A DNA stretch of 7,531 nt from Desulfobulbaceae bacterium. Lineage in GTDB: Bacteria; Desulfobacterota; Desulfobulbia; Desulfobulbales; SURF-16. The notes below the pieces were generated by a model. It searched no databases, was not told the DNA's origin, and worked only from the letters and a program-made list of their open reading frames with translations. Every line of letters begins with the position of its first letter. Within the stretch, counting starts at the first letter, position 1. The position numbers and the translations under genes are program-made. Of the stretch, positions 1 to 4,399 are shown piece by piece. The stretch covers positions 1 through 7,531 of the forward strand of contig JANTGB010000101.1 in assembly GCA_024763115.1 (NCBI GenBank). Direction: 5' to 3'.

Positions 1-115
1 GTAGCCCTGCTACGCCTGCGGTTGCATGCAATTAGATCACTTCTCTAAATGTCCATATTACACCTTATCTCTACTAATTTATTTTTGAGTGAGCCCTGAG
101 CTCCATGGTATTACC
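1..115. other. Left-edge non-coding stretch
   Basis: I see no convincing gene here. It lies downstream of the receptor remnant that ends at 116. The only structures are a small hairpin at the very edge (GTAGC at 1-5 with GCTAC at 9-13) and a 10-bp perfect palindrome TTGCATGCAA at 22-31. Neither is followed by a T tract on either strand, so neither is a clear terminator. A plus-strand open frame at 89-271 runs antisense over the receptor remnant, and I regard it as spurious. Confidence 0.4.
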
Positions 116-283
116 TTAAAAACGGTATCTATAGCCCAGGCAAAAGGCTCGGCCCGGCCTGGGGAAGCCCTTTTTCTCAAAATAATCCTTGTCAAAGAGG
201 TTGTCCGCCTTGAGGATCAACCGATGATGCTCCCACAAGGTTGCCTCGAAACGCCATACTGTTTCCAGTAACCGGCCCGGTTC
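116..283 (-). pseudogene. C-terminal remnant of a TonB-dependent outer-membrane receptor
   Basis: Read on the minus strand, the last 55 codons before the TAA at 116-118 include the segments LKADNLFDKDYFEKKG and FPRPGRAFCLGYRYRF. This is the typical end of a TonB-dependent receptor beta-barrel: a DNLFDKDY strand/turn motif, a PGR(A/S)F turn, and a closing strand ending in a C-terminal aromatic Phe. Such receptors take up cobalamin, iron chelates or similar ligands across the outer membrane. The frame is blocked by a TGA at 284-286. A second open frame, shifted by one base, continues upstream to about 370 and contains RAGYWKQYGV. One lost T near 247-250 would join the two as YGV-FEATLWEHH. Only about 55-100 residues of a usual 600-700 remain, and the rest of the barrel, plug and signal peptide are absent. 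The remnant lies just downstream of, and in the same direction as, the fusion gene. The substrate cannot be told. Confidence 0.7.
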
Positions 284-374
284 TCACGCGCCTCATCCGG
301 AGAGCAGGGCACATCTCTGCTGCGGTTCTGATTATAACAGCGGCTCTCCTTGTTGACATCCTTCTTAAAAAAAA

Positions 375-1643
375 TCACCGCCTGGTTTTTATCTTTTTGA
401 TCACACTGGTGGTAGACATTTTTTCCACCAGATCAATGGTCACAACCAGTCCGCCGGCCGCCATAACCTCTTTTGCCCCGACAATTTCACTGACCGCCCA
501 ATCAGCGCCCTTAACCAGCACATCCGGCATCAGGGTGTTAATCAATCCCAGGGGCGTATCATCACCAAAGAGAACAACATGATCCACGCATCCTAAGGAA
601 GCCAGAACCCGGGCCCGGCTTTTCTCCGGGTTTACCGGCCGTTCCGGCCCCTTGATAGAACGAATTGAGGCATCATTATTCAGGCCCACTACCAGGCAGT
701 CACCCTGTCGCCGGGCCTCCTCCAGATAGGTGACATGACCTTCGTGAAGAATATCAAAACAGCCGTTGGTAAATACTATCCTGCGGCCCGCATCCTTATA
801 TTGATCAATAATACCCGTCAATCCGGCAAGAGACATTATTTTGTCGGAGTCGGCAGTGCGCCAGGGAGTGATACCGGCTGTGTTAAAACGGCCCCGGATT
901 TGTTCACAAAGATCAGGTTCAACCTGCTGCAGGCCAAACGCCTCCTCAGTGTCGGCTTCGCTGTAAACAGTCCCGTCCGGGCCGACAATCATGGAATGAC
1001 CGGCCAGGGTATTACCGCAGCTCCTGCCGCAGCCGTTACAGGCAACAATAAAAATCTGATTTTCTACAGCCCTGGCCTGGAGCAGGATGCGCCAGTGGGC
1101 CAATCGTTCCAGGGGCCACTGAGCGGAAATCAGCAGAATCCTGGCTCCCCCGGCTGTCTGCAGACGGGCCGGCTCCGGAAAGCGAAGATCAAAACAGACC
1201 AGGCCGCCTGCCGGACCAAGGGCTGTGGCAACCAGCCCGGACATATTGCCGGGGGTAAAATATTTATCCTCGTTAAAAGGGACAAAGAGCTGTTGTTTGC
1301 GATAGCGGCCGACAACGCCGTCAGGACCGGTAAAATAAAGGGTATTGTAAAATTTTTCTTTTTTTTCGGTTGAAATACGTTCCGGCAGGGAACCGGCCAG
1401 ATAAATATTGTATTGCCGGGCCAGTTCAGTCAGCTCCTGCAGGAGCTTATCCGTTTTGTCGGCCTGGTCTCGCAACTCGTCATAGACAAATCCTCCGGCC
1501 CACAGTTCCGGCAGGGCCAGCAGGCCGGGGCCGACGGGGGTCAAAGCGGCCAGTTGATTTTTAACTGTTGCCAGGTTGGCGTTGATGTCTCCGGCCTTGA
1601 TATTAAACTGGATATATCCAAGAAAAGCGGTTTTGGGCGGCAT
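375..1643 (-). CDS. rfaE2: Nitrilase-superfamily hydrolase fused to an RfaE2-type ADP-heptose synthesis nucleotidyltransferase
   Basis: This 422-residue protein has two domains. Residues 5-260 are a carbon-nitrogen hydrolase of the nitrilase/omega-amidase type. The expected catalytic triad is visible as Glu46 (LPELW), Lys116 (YRKQQLF) and Cys150 (LVCFDLRFPE). Residues about 268-422 are a complete RfaE2 (HldE C-terminal) domain: it has VFTNGCFDILHEGH (290-303) with the HxGH nucleotide-binding motif and a closing MSTTSVIKKI (409-418). RfaE2 adenylylates D-glycero-beta-D-manno-heptose 1-phosphate to ADP-heptose for the inner core of lipopolysaccharide, in the cytosol. The hydrolase substrate is unknown. 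The start at 1643 fits because PPKTAFLGYIQFNIKAGDI aligns with the usual nitrilase beginning, although the ribosome binding site is weak (GAGACGAC). Met270 sits where a stand-alone RfaE2 would begin, but no Shine-Dalgarno precedes it, so one fused polypeptide is more likely. Both active sites look intact. No kinase domain (HldE N-terminus) is present. Confidence 0.9.
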   Translation of the reverse strand: MPPKTAFLGYIQFNIKAGDINANLATVKNQLAALTPVGPGLLALPELWAGGFVYDELRDQADKTDKLLQELTELARQYNIYLAGSLPERISTEKKEKFYNTLYFTGPDGVVGRYRKQQLFVPFNEDKYFTPGNMSGLVATALGPAGGLVCFDLRFPEPARLQTAGGARILLISAQWPLERLAHWRILLQARAVENQIFIVACNGCGRSCGNTLAGHSMIVGPDGTVYSEADTEEAFGLQQVEPDLCEQIRGRFNTAGITPWRTADSDKIMSLAGLTGIIDQYKDAGRRIVFTNGCFDILHEGHVTYLEEARRQGDCLVVGLNNDASIRSIKGPERPVNPEKSRARVLASLGCVDHVVLFGDDTPLGLINTLMPDVLVKGADWAVSEIVGAKEVMAAGGLVVTIDLVEKMSTTSVIKKIKTRR

Positions 1644-1762
1644 TTTGTCGTCTCAACTTTGATGACTTGAAAAGTAACTGTTCATAGCAAAATTACAGGG
1701 CAACATCCTTGCGTGATTTCAAAATTTAGTGTTAATATGCAATCGCTTAATATTATATGACG

Positions 1763-1809
1763 TTTCAGGGCGGTTGAACCCTAAGTTGCGCTGCCCTTGA
1801 AACCTGAAA
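1763..1809 (+). promoter_or_regulatory. Structured leader with two competing pairings, upstream of the CGGC gene
   Basis: The arm TTTCAGGGC (1763-1771) can pair with GCCCTTGAAA (1793-1802, one bulged T) or, through TTTCAGG, with CCTGAAA (1803-1809). The two pairings exclude each other. A short GGTTGAACC palindrome (1772-1780) lies in the loop. The structure ends 8 bases before the ribosome binding site, so it would be in the transcribed leader if the candidate promoter at 1709-1738 is used. It matches no riboswitch class that I recognise. Confidence 0.3.
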
Positions 1810-1817
1810 TCCATTAC

Positions 1818-1826
1818 AAAGGAGGG
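1818..1826 (+). promoter_or_regulatory. Strong ribosome binding site of the CGGC-domain gene
   Basis: AAAGGAGGG stands four A residues before the ATG at 1831. It is a near-perfect Shine-Dalgarno sequence. It fixes this start over the overlapping frames on both strands, which have none. Confidence 0.8.
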
Positions 1827-1830
1827 AAAA

Positions 1831-2172
1831 ATGAACATTCTGCTTATTGGTTGCGGTGCTTATATGGATCAGGGCTATGGCTGCCCGGGGGAATACAAAT
1901 GTATTAACGCCGTCAATGAAAAAAACGGCAAATTCGCTGAATATGATGATCCCAAAGTCGTGGGTTTTCTGCGCTGTAAATGTCCGGGCCGGGCAACAAT
2001 ATCTAATATCGGCATGGTCAAGAAAAATGTCAAGGTTGACGCGGTTCACCTGAGCAACTGCATGGTCAAGGCCCAGCCCATGTGTAAAAATCATGATTTT
2101 GATAAATTCAAGGAAATGGTCGAAGAAAAATTCGGGGTTAAATGCGTCCTGGGCACTCACGCCTATGATTGA
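1831..2172 (+). CDS. CGGC-domain protein, cysteine-rich, probable metal binding
   Basis: This is a 113-residue cytoplasmic protein of the CGGC-domain family, which is widespread in anaerobes and has no established function. Its cysteines and histidines have suggested metal binding. The family layout is clear: a beta-strand start (MNILLIGCG), a segment with the cysteines of CPGEYKC and the NAVNEKNGKFAEY helix, then VVGFLRCKCPGR, VDAVHLSNC, CKNHDFDKFKEMVEEKFGVKCVLGTH. Cysteines are at 8, 18, 24, 49, 51, 77, 85 and 105, with His73, His88 and His110. The central CGGC that names the family is reduced here to C49-K-C51-P-G-R, so two of its positions are changed. There is no signal peptide or membrane segment. 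It is a single-gene unit with its own strong ribosome binding site. Its stop codon touches the target-site copy of the first mobile element. Confidence 0.85.
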   Translation: MNILLIGCGAYMDQGYGCPGEYKCINAVNEKNGKFAEYDDPKVVGFLRCKCPGRATISNIGMVKKNVKVDAVHLSNCMVKAQPMCKNHDFDKFKEMVEEKFGVKCVLGTHAYD

Positions 2173-2214
2173 TTTCCGTGTAAGCGTTCACCATCACCTC
2201 ATCTTTGCCCATTT

Positions 2215-2292
2215 CGGAGTCTACGCTTACCTGCCTGCTTGAATAGCACCGGTATGCTGCGCAGGCACAGGTAAGCGAGGAACGAGACTCCG
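2215..2292. repeat. Long imperfect hairpin inside element 1
   Basis: CGGAGTC (2215-2221) and CGCTTACCTG (2224-2233) pair with CAGGTAAGCG (2268-2277) and GACTCCG (2286-2292). This gives 17 paired bases with an asymmetric internal loop. The same two blocks, GGTAAGCG followed after about 8 bases by GAGACTCCG, occur as a single copy in elements 2 and 3. This arm therefore looks like a family motif that has become palindromic here. Confidence 0.7.
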
Positions 2293-2318
2293 ATCCGGAA
2301 AGCTGCTTAATGTCTATA

Positions 2319-2343
2319 GATTCCGGCCAACTACACGCCGGAA
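2319..2343. repeat. Short REP-like palindrome
   Basis: TTCCGGC (2321-2327) and GCCGGAA (2337-2343) form a perfect 7-bp stem around a 9-base loop; the flanks read GATTCCGGC and GCCGGAATGACG. Palindromes of the form ATTCCGGC...GCCGGAAT are common as dispersed extragenic repeats in proteobacterial genomes, from general knowledge. This one lies within element 1. Whether it repeats elsewhere in the genome cannot be seen here. Confidence 0.5.
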
Positions 2344-2468
2344 TGACGAAGTGAATGACAAATTATGGTTCAATTCCCTGCTATTGCAGGCTTTACGCGT
2401 AATTATATGATTAAATTCCACAAGGGCTATACTCAATAAATAAATGCATGATGATTGTAGATTCAACT

Positions 2469-2490
2469 GCCCCGAAGGGGCCTCTTTTTT
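2469..2490 (+). terminator. Rho-independent terminator-like hairpin within element 1
   Basis: GCCCC (2469-2473) and GGGGC (2477-2481) form a tight GC-only stem with a GAA loop, followed by CTCTTTTTT up to 2490. In the plus direction it would end transcription from the CGGC gene, about 300 bases upstream. The stem is short (5 bp) but GC-rich and the U tract is good. It lies inside the mobile element, so the element may have brought it. Confidence 0.5.
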
Positions 2491-2587
2491 CAAGCCGAAT
2501 CTTGGAAAAAAGCTTAGAGACTTAAATATTGCAAAGATTTATTCCCTGGTGAACGGTTACCTTTCCGTGGTACATCTGTTACCAATC

Positions 2588-2811
2588 GTAACTGCTCACC
2601 GGGCACCGCATATTCGGAGTCGAAGTTTATGGCCTGTTTTTAAGGGTGCTTACCTCTGCGATCAGTCCGGCTTACGTATGAATAATACGCTGCGCCGACC
2701 TTATCACGAAAATCTATCTGAGTCTCCCTTTGGTCGCTTACCTGCACCCTGTAACCAGTTACAATTACAGGGGGTTAGCGAAGTTAGGACGCTTACCCCG
2801 TTAGTAGTTAC
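2588..2811 (-). mobile_element. MITE-like element 2 (224 bp, IS66-type ends)
   Basis: The ends GTAACTGCTCAC (2588-2599) and GTTAGTAGTTAC (2800-2811) are inverted repeats matching at 10 of 12 bases. They are flanked by TACCAATC (2580-2587) and AACCAATC (2812-2819), an 8-bp direct repeat with one mismatch. Read on the minus strand it aligns along nearly its whole length with element 3. Shared blocks include GTTACAGGGTGCAGGTAAGC, the following GACC, then GAGACTC, GGCGCAGCGTAT and ACGTAAGCCGG. It is therefore an inverted, diverged copy. The central stem (CGATCAGTCCGGC at 2659-2671 with 2694-2706) has mismatches that element 3 lacks, suggesting an older copy. It codes for nothing recognisable. Confidence 0.8.
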
Positions 2812-2835
2812 AACCAATCTTTTATTTGATTTCAA

Positions 2836-2912
2836 GGTCGCCGGTCGGCAGGACTCCTGCGGGTGTCCCCCTTTTTCATTAGCCTTTCGCAGATACCTGT
2901 CTGCCGACGACC
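2836..2912. other. Stem-loop between the convergent genes, possible bidirectional termination region
   Basis: GGTC (2836-2839) and GTCGGCAG (2844-2851) pair with CTGCCGAC (2901-2908) and GACC (2909-2912), giving 12 pairs with a 4-base bulge. A second, competing hairpin GCAGG-ACT-CCTGC sits at 2848-2860 and is followed by C-rich sequence and TTTTT (2872-2876). The structure begins 15 bp beyond the stop of the J-domain gene. It lies in the part of the gap that predates the mobile elements, so it may end leftward transcription of plsY and the J-domain gene. No strong U tract follows on the minus strand. Confidence 0.4.
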
Positions 2913-2927
2913 ATAACAAGCAGTAAA

Positions 2928-3242
2928 TCAGCCGCTCTTTTTACCCCAGAGAGGATCCCGGCCGAAACGATCAAACCACCAGTCTTCTGCATCCAGGCTG
3001 TCCGGATCTTCCAGGGTCAAAGGGAAGCGGAAGCTTTCGCAGTAGTCAAGCAGTACATCATAGGCTGCCGTGATTTCATGCATCTGTACTATAGAGGCCC
3101 TGGAGGAGTCGGTAGCAAGATCAGGATGATATATTTTGGCCATCCTTCGATAGGCCTGTTTTATTTCCTTCAGGGTAGCCTTTGATTCCAGGCCGAAAAG
3201 TTCCCTGGCCTCGATTATTTTCCGCCATTCTTCTTTCGTCAT
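2928..3242 (-). CDS. Short J-domain (DnaJ-like) protein
   Basis: This is a 104-residue cytosolic protein. Residues about 13-66 form a J-domain: helix I around ARELFGLES, helix II KEIKQAYRRMAKIY, the HPD tripeptide at 39-41, and helix III around MHEITAAYDVLLDY. The HPD loop is the element that stimulates the ATPase of an Hsp70 (DnaK). The Gly/Phe region, zinc finger and C-terminal substrate domains of DnaJ are all missing. It is therefore a minimal co-chaperone that probably brings DnaK to a particular client. The tail (LDAEDWWFDRFGRDPLWG) is acidic and aromatic, and I recall similar tails on other short deltaproteobacterial J-proteins. The ATG follows the plsY stop by one base (TAA-A-ATG), so the two are almost certainly cotranscribed and translationally coupled. 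The ribosome binding site (CGGGAT) is weak. Confidence 0.85.
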   Translation of the reverse strand: MTKEEWRKIIEARELFGLESKATLKEIKQAYRRMAKIYHPDLATDSSRASIVQMHEITAAYDVLLDYCESFRFPLTLEDPDSLDAEDWWFDRFGRDPLWGKKSG

Positions 3243-3243
3243 T

Positions 3244-3822
3244 TTATCCCGACTTTTTCCAGCTTTTCTCTTCGTGTTTAAGCAACCTGATAATATTATC
3301 CCTATGTTTCAGCCAAACCAGCAGCGCAACAAATCCGGCCAGGATCACCTGTTCCCTTGAGCCTTTGAGCAGGTAGACCAAAGGCGGCATTATCCCTGTC
3401 CCAAGCAATGAACCCAGGGAAACATAACCGGACAGATAAACTACCATGATAAAAAACAAAATGGCCGGTAAGACGGCAAGAGGATTGAGATAAAGAAAAA
3501 CCCCAAGGGCGGTAGCCACGCCCTTGCCGCCCTTAAAGCCCAGATAGACGGGATAGAGATGGCCGAGAAAAGCGGCAGCGCCGCTGAACAAAATAATATT
3601 CGGATCAGAACTCGACAAATCGACAATATACATGGGCAGAAAACCCTTGCCGACATCACAGAGCAGGGTGGCGATTCCCAGTTTTTTACCCAGCAGCCGA
3701 TTGACATTAGTTGCGCCGATATTGCCGCTGCCGGACCGGCGGACATCAATTCCCGCCATTGCGCCGAACAAAAGGCCAAAGGGAACCGCACCCAGCAGAT
3801 ATGAAATTAATATGTAAAACAA
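3244..3822 (-). CDS. plsY: Glycerol-3-phosphate acyltransferase PlsY
   Basis: This 192-residue inner-membrane enzyme moves the acyl group from acyl-phosphate to sn-glycerol 3-phosphate, giving lysophosphatidate, the first step of phospholipid synthesis. It works with PlsX. The three signature regions are present: SGSGNIGATN (30-39), the phosphate-binding GHLYPVYLGFKGGKGVAT (87-104), and KHRDNIIRLLKHEE (172-185). DVGKG (56-60) is also seen. The length and the five to seven hydrophobic helices fit the family. The start is TTG at 3820-3822: no ATG lies in frame before residue 22, and the YILISYLLGAVPFG beginning is where PlsY proteins normally start. There is no evident Shine-Dalgarno. Element 3 ends 26 bp upstream. 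The pre-insertion reconstruction puts this start about 11 bp after the cytochrome c7 stop, so plsY was probably the next gene of that operon. The J-domain gene follows by one base. Confidence 0.93.
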   Translation of the reverse strand: MFYILISYLLGAVPFGLLFGAMAGIDVRRSGSGNIGATNVNRLLGKKLGIATLLCDVGKGFLPMYIVDLSSSDPNIILFSGAAAFLGHLYPVYLGFKGGKGVATALGVFLYLNPLAVLPAILFFIMVVYLSGYVSLGSLLGTGIMPPLVYLLKGSREQVILAGFVALLVWLKHRDNIIRLLKHEEKSWKKSG

Positions 3823-3848
3823 GGCCGGTTTTTTTATTTTCTTATATG

Positions 3849-4049
3849 ATAACTACTCACTTGATAAGCACCCCTAACTTCGGTAACCACCGTAATTGTA
3901 ACTGTTTACAGGGTGCAGGTAAGCGACCAACAGGAGACTCCGGAAGATTTTTGCGATCAGGCCGGCGCAGCGTATTCATTATACGTAAGCCGGCCTGATC
4001 GTGAAAAGAGGTAAGCGTTGACTCTGTTCGGTTACCTGTGAGTAGTTAC
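3849..4049 (+). mobile_element. MITE-like element 3 (201 bp, IS66-type ends)
   Basis: The ends ATAACTACTCAC (3849-3860) and GTGAGTAGTTAC (4038-4049) are inverted repeats matching at 11 of 12 bases. They are flanked by CTTATATG (3841-3848) and CTTCTATG (4050-4057), an 8-bp direct repeat with one mismatch. The centre is a hairpin with a 13-bp perfect stem: CGATCAGGCCGGC (3954-3966) with GCCGGCCTGATCG (3989-4001), plus an inner CGTAT/ATACG stem (3971-3975 with 3981-3985). GGTAAGCG occurs at 3918-3925 and 4010-4017 on either side of that stem. It aligns with element 2 in inverse orientation. It sits between the c7 gene and plsY, and its right end supplies the c7 stop codon. No coding capacity is visible. 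Confidence 0.82.
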
Positions 4050-4372
4050 CTTCTATGACAGGTGTTGCAGGATTTCCCCTTAGGCACTTTCATTTCCACA
4101 TGGCAGGGCCAGCAGATTTTTTTATGAAAATCATTAGCCATTCCCTTAATATTTTTGGGAGTAATGCTTAAATTTCCGCCCCGGCCGCTGTCATGGCATC
4201 TGGTACATTTCAGTTTTGCCTGATGGGCATGGTGGGGAAAGATAACCGCCGGTTTTTTGCCCTGGACGGCAAAACGATCCTTCAAATTCATGGTTTCCGG
4301 CCCGGTTGCGGCCAGACAAATGGTTGAAATGCCAAACATACCTGTTACCAGGCCAAGTAAAATTTTCTTCAT
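4046..4372 (-). CDS. Periplasmic triheme cytochrome c7-type protein
   Basis: This is a 108-residue precursor. Residues 1-21 are a signal peptide: KK, a hydrophobic core, and a likely cleavage after A21 or A22. The mature part has three c-type heme sites: C56-TR-C59-H60, C87-WP-C90-H91 and C102-NT-C105-H106. Extra histidines in FPHHAH (47, 48, 50) and H83 stand where c7 cytochromes such as Geobacter PpcA have their distal ligands, so bis-histidine low-potential hemes are expected. Such proteins carry electrons through the periplasm. The ATG is preceded by GAGAGGA. The gene begins 27 bp after the CydX-like gene and 135 bp after cydB on the same strand, so it is probably part of the bd oxidase operon. 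The stop TAA comes from the end of element 3; the original ending is reconstructed as R-R-K-stop, one residue longer. Function should be unaffected. Confidence 0.9.
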   Translation of the reverse strand: MKKILLGLVTGMFGISTICLAATGPETMNLKDRFAVQGKKPAVIFPHHAHQAKLKCTRCHDSGRGGNLSITPKNIKGMANDFHKKICWPCHVEMKVPKGKSCNTCHRR

Positions 4373-4399
4373 ATGTCCTCTCTTTTTTATGATTTTGTC

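Larger units (their letters stand above)
1644..1830. promoter_or_regulatory. Divergent intergenic region with candidate promoter for the CGGC gene
   Basis: This 187-bp gap separates divergently transcribed genes, so it should hold promoters for both. On the plus strand, TTGCGT (1709-1714) and TAATAT (1733-1738) are spaced 18 bp and could be -35 and -10 boxes of moderate quality; TATTAT at 1751-1756 is a second possible -10 without a good -35. For the leftward fusion gene I see only a poor candidate (TTGAAA and TGTAAT with a 19-bp spacer). These are consensus matches read by eye. Confidence 0.35.
2180..2560. mobile_element. MITE-like element 1 (381 bp, IS66-type ends)
   Basis: The left end GTAAGCGTTCACC (2180-2192) and the right end GGTGAACGGTTAC (2548-2560) are inverted repeats matching at 12 of 13 bases; the match extends one base further inward. 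The element is flanked by ATTTCCGT (2172-2179) and CTTTCCGT (2561-2568), an 8-bp direct repeat with one mismatch exactly next to the ends. GTAA tips and 8-bp target duplications are typical of the IS66 family. Inside are a long imperfect hairpin (2215-2292), a short palindrome (2319-2343) and a terminator-like hairpin (2469-2490). There is no transposase or other plausible gene. It starts 7 bp after the stop of the CGGC gene. The interior shares the GGTAAGCG...GAGACTCCG motif with elements 2 and 3 but is otherwise different. Confidence 0.75.

Noticed and set aside
241..582. 113-codon plus-strand open frame at the left end
   Set aside because: It overlaps the receptor remnant and the conserved C-terminus of the RfaE2 domain on the opposite strand and has no ribosome binding site.
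735..1373. 212-codon plus-strand open frame
   Set aside because: It is antisense to the nitrilase-RfaE2 fusion, which has intact catalytic motifs in both domains, and it shows no domain of its own.
1674..1687. GTAACTGTTCATAG resembling the end of element 2
   Set aside because: I found no matching inverted end or 8-bp flanking repeat nearby, so it is probably chance.
2428..2490. Small RNA from a TATACT box (2428-2433) to the terminator at 2490
   Set aside because: There is no -35 box at a suitable distance and the product would be only about 50 bases. RNA data would be needed to revive it.
2180..2811. CRISPR-like or clustered regulatory repeats
   Set aside because: The recurring GGTAAGCG boxes have no regular spacing or unique spacers, and no cas gene is present.
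2444..2926. 160-codon plus-strand open frame
   Set aside because: It crosses the end of element 1, all of element 2 and the stem-loop at 2836-2912. It has no ribosome binding site and no recognisable domain. Elements inserted separately cannot make one ancestral gene.
2704..3998. A shared peptide (LQGAGKRP-K/T-GDS-D/G-RF) in open frames at 2704-2919 (minus) and 3711-3998 (plus)
   Set aside because: The similarity comes from the homologous DNA of elements 2 and 3 read in the same relative frame. Neither frame has a proper start signal, and the second runs antisense through plsY.
3849..4049. Elements as retron msr-msd or diversity-generating repeats
   Set aside because: The terminal inverted repeats and internal hairpins invite this idea, but no reverse transcriptase is in the window. 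The 8-bp flanking duplications point to transposition instead.
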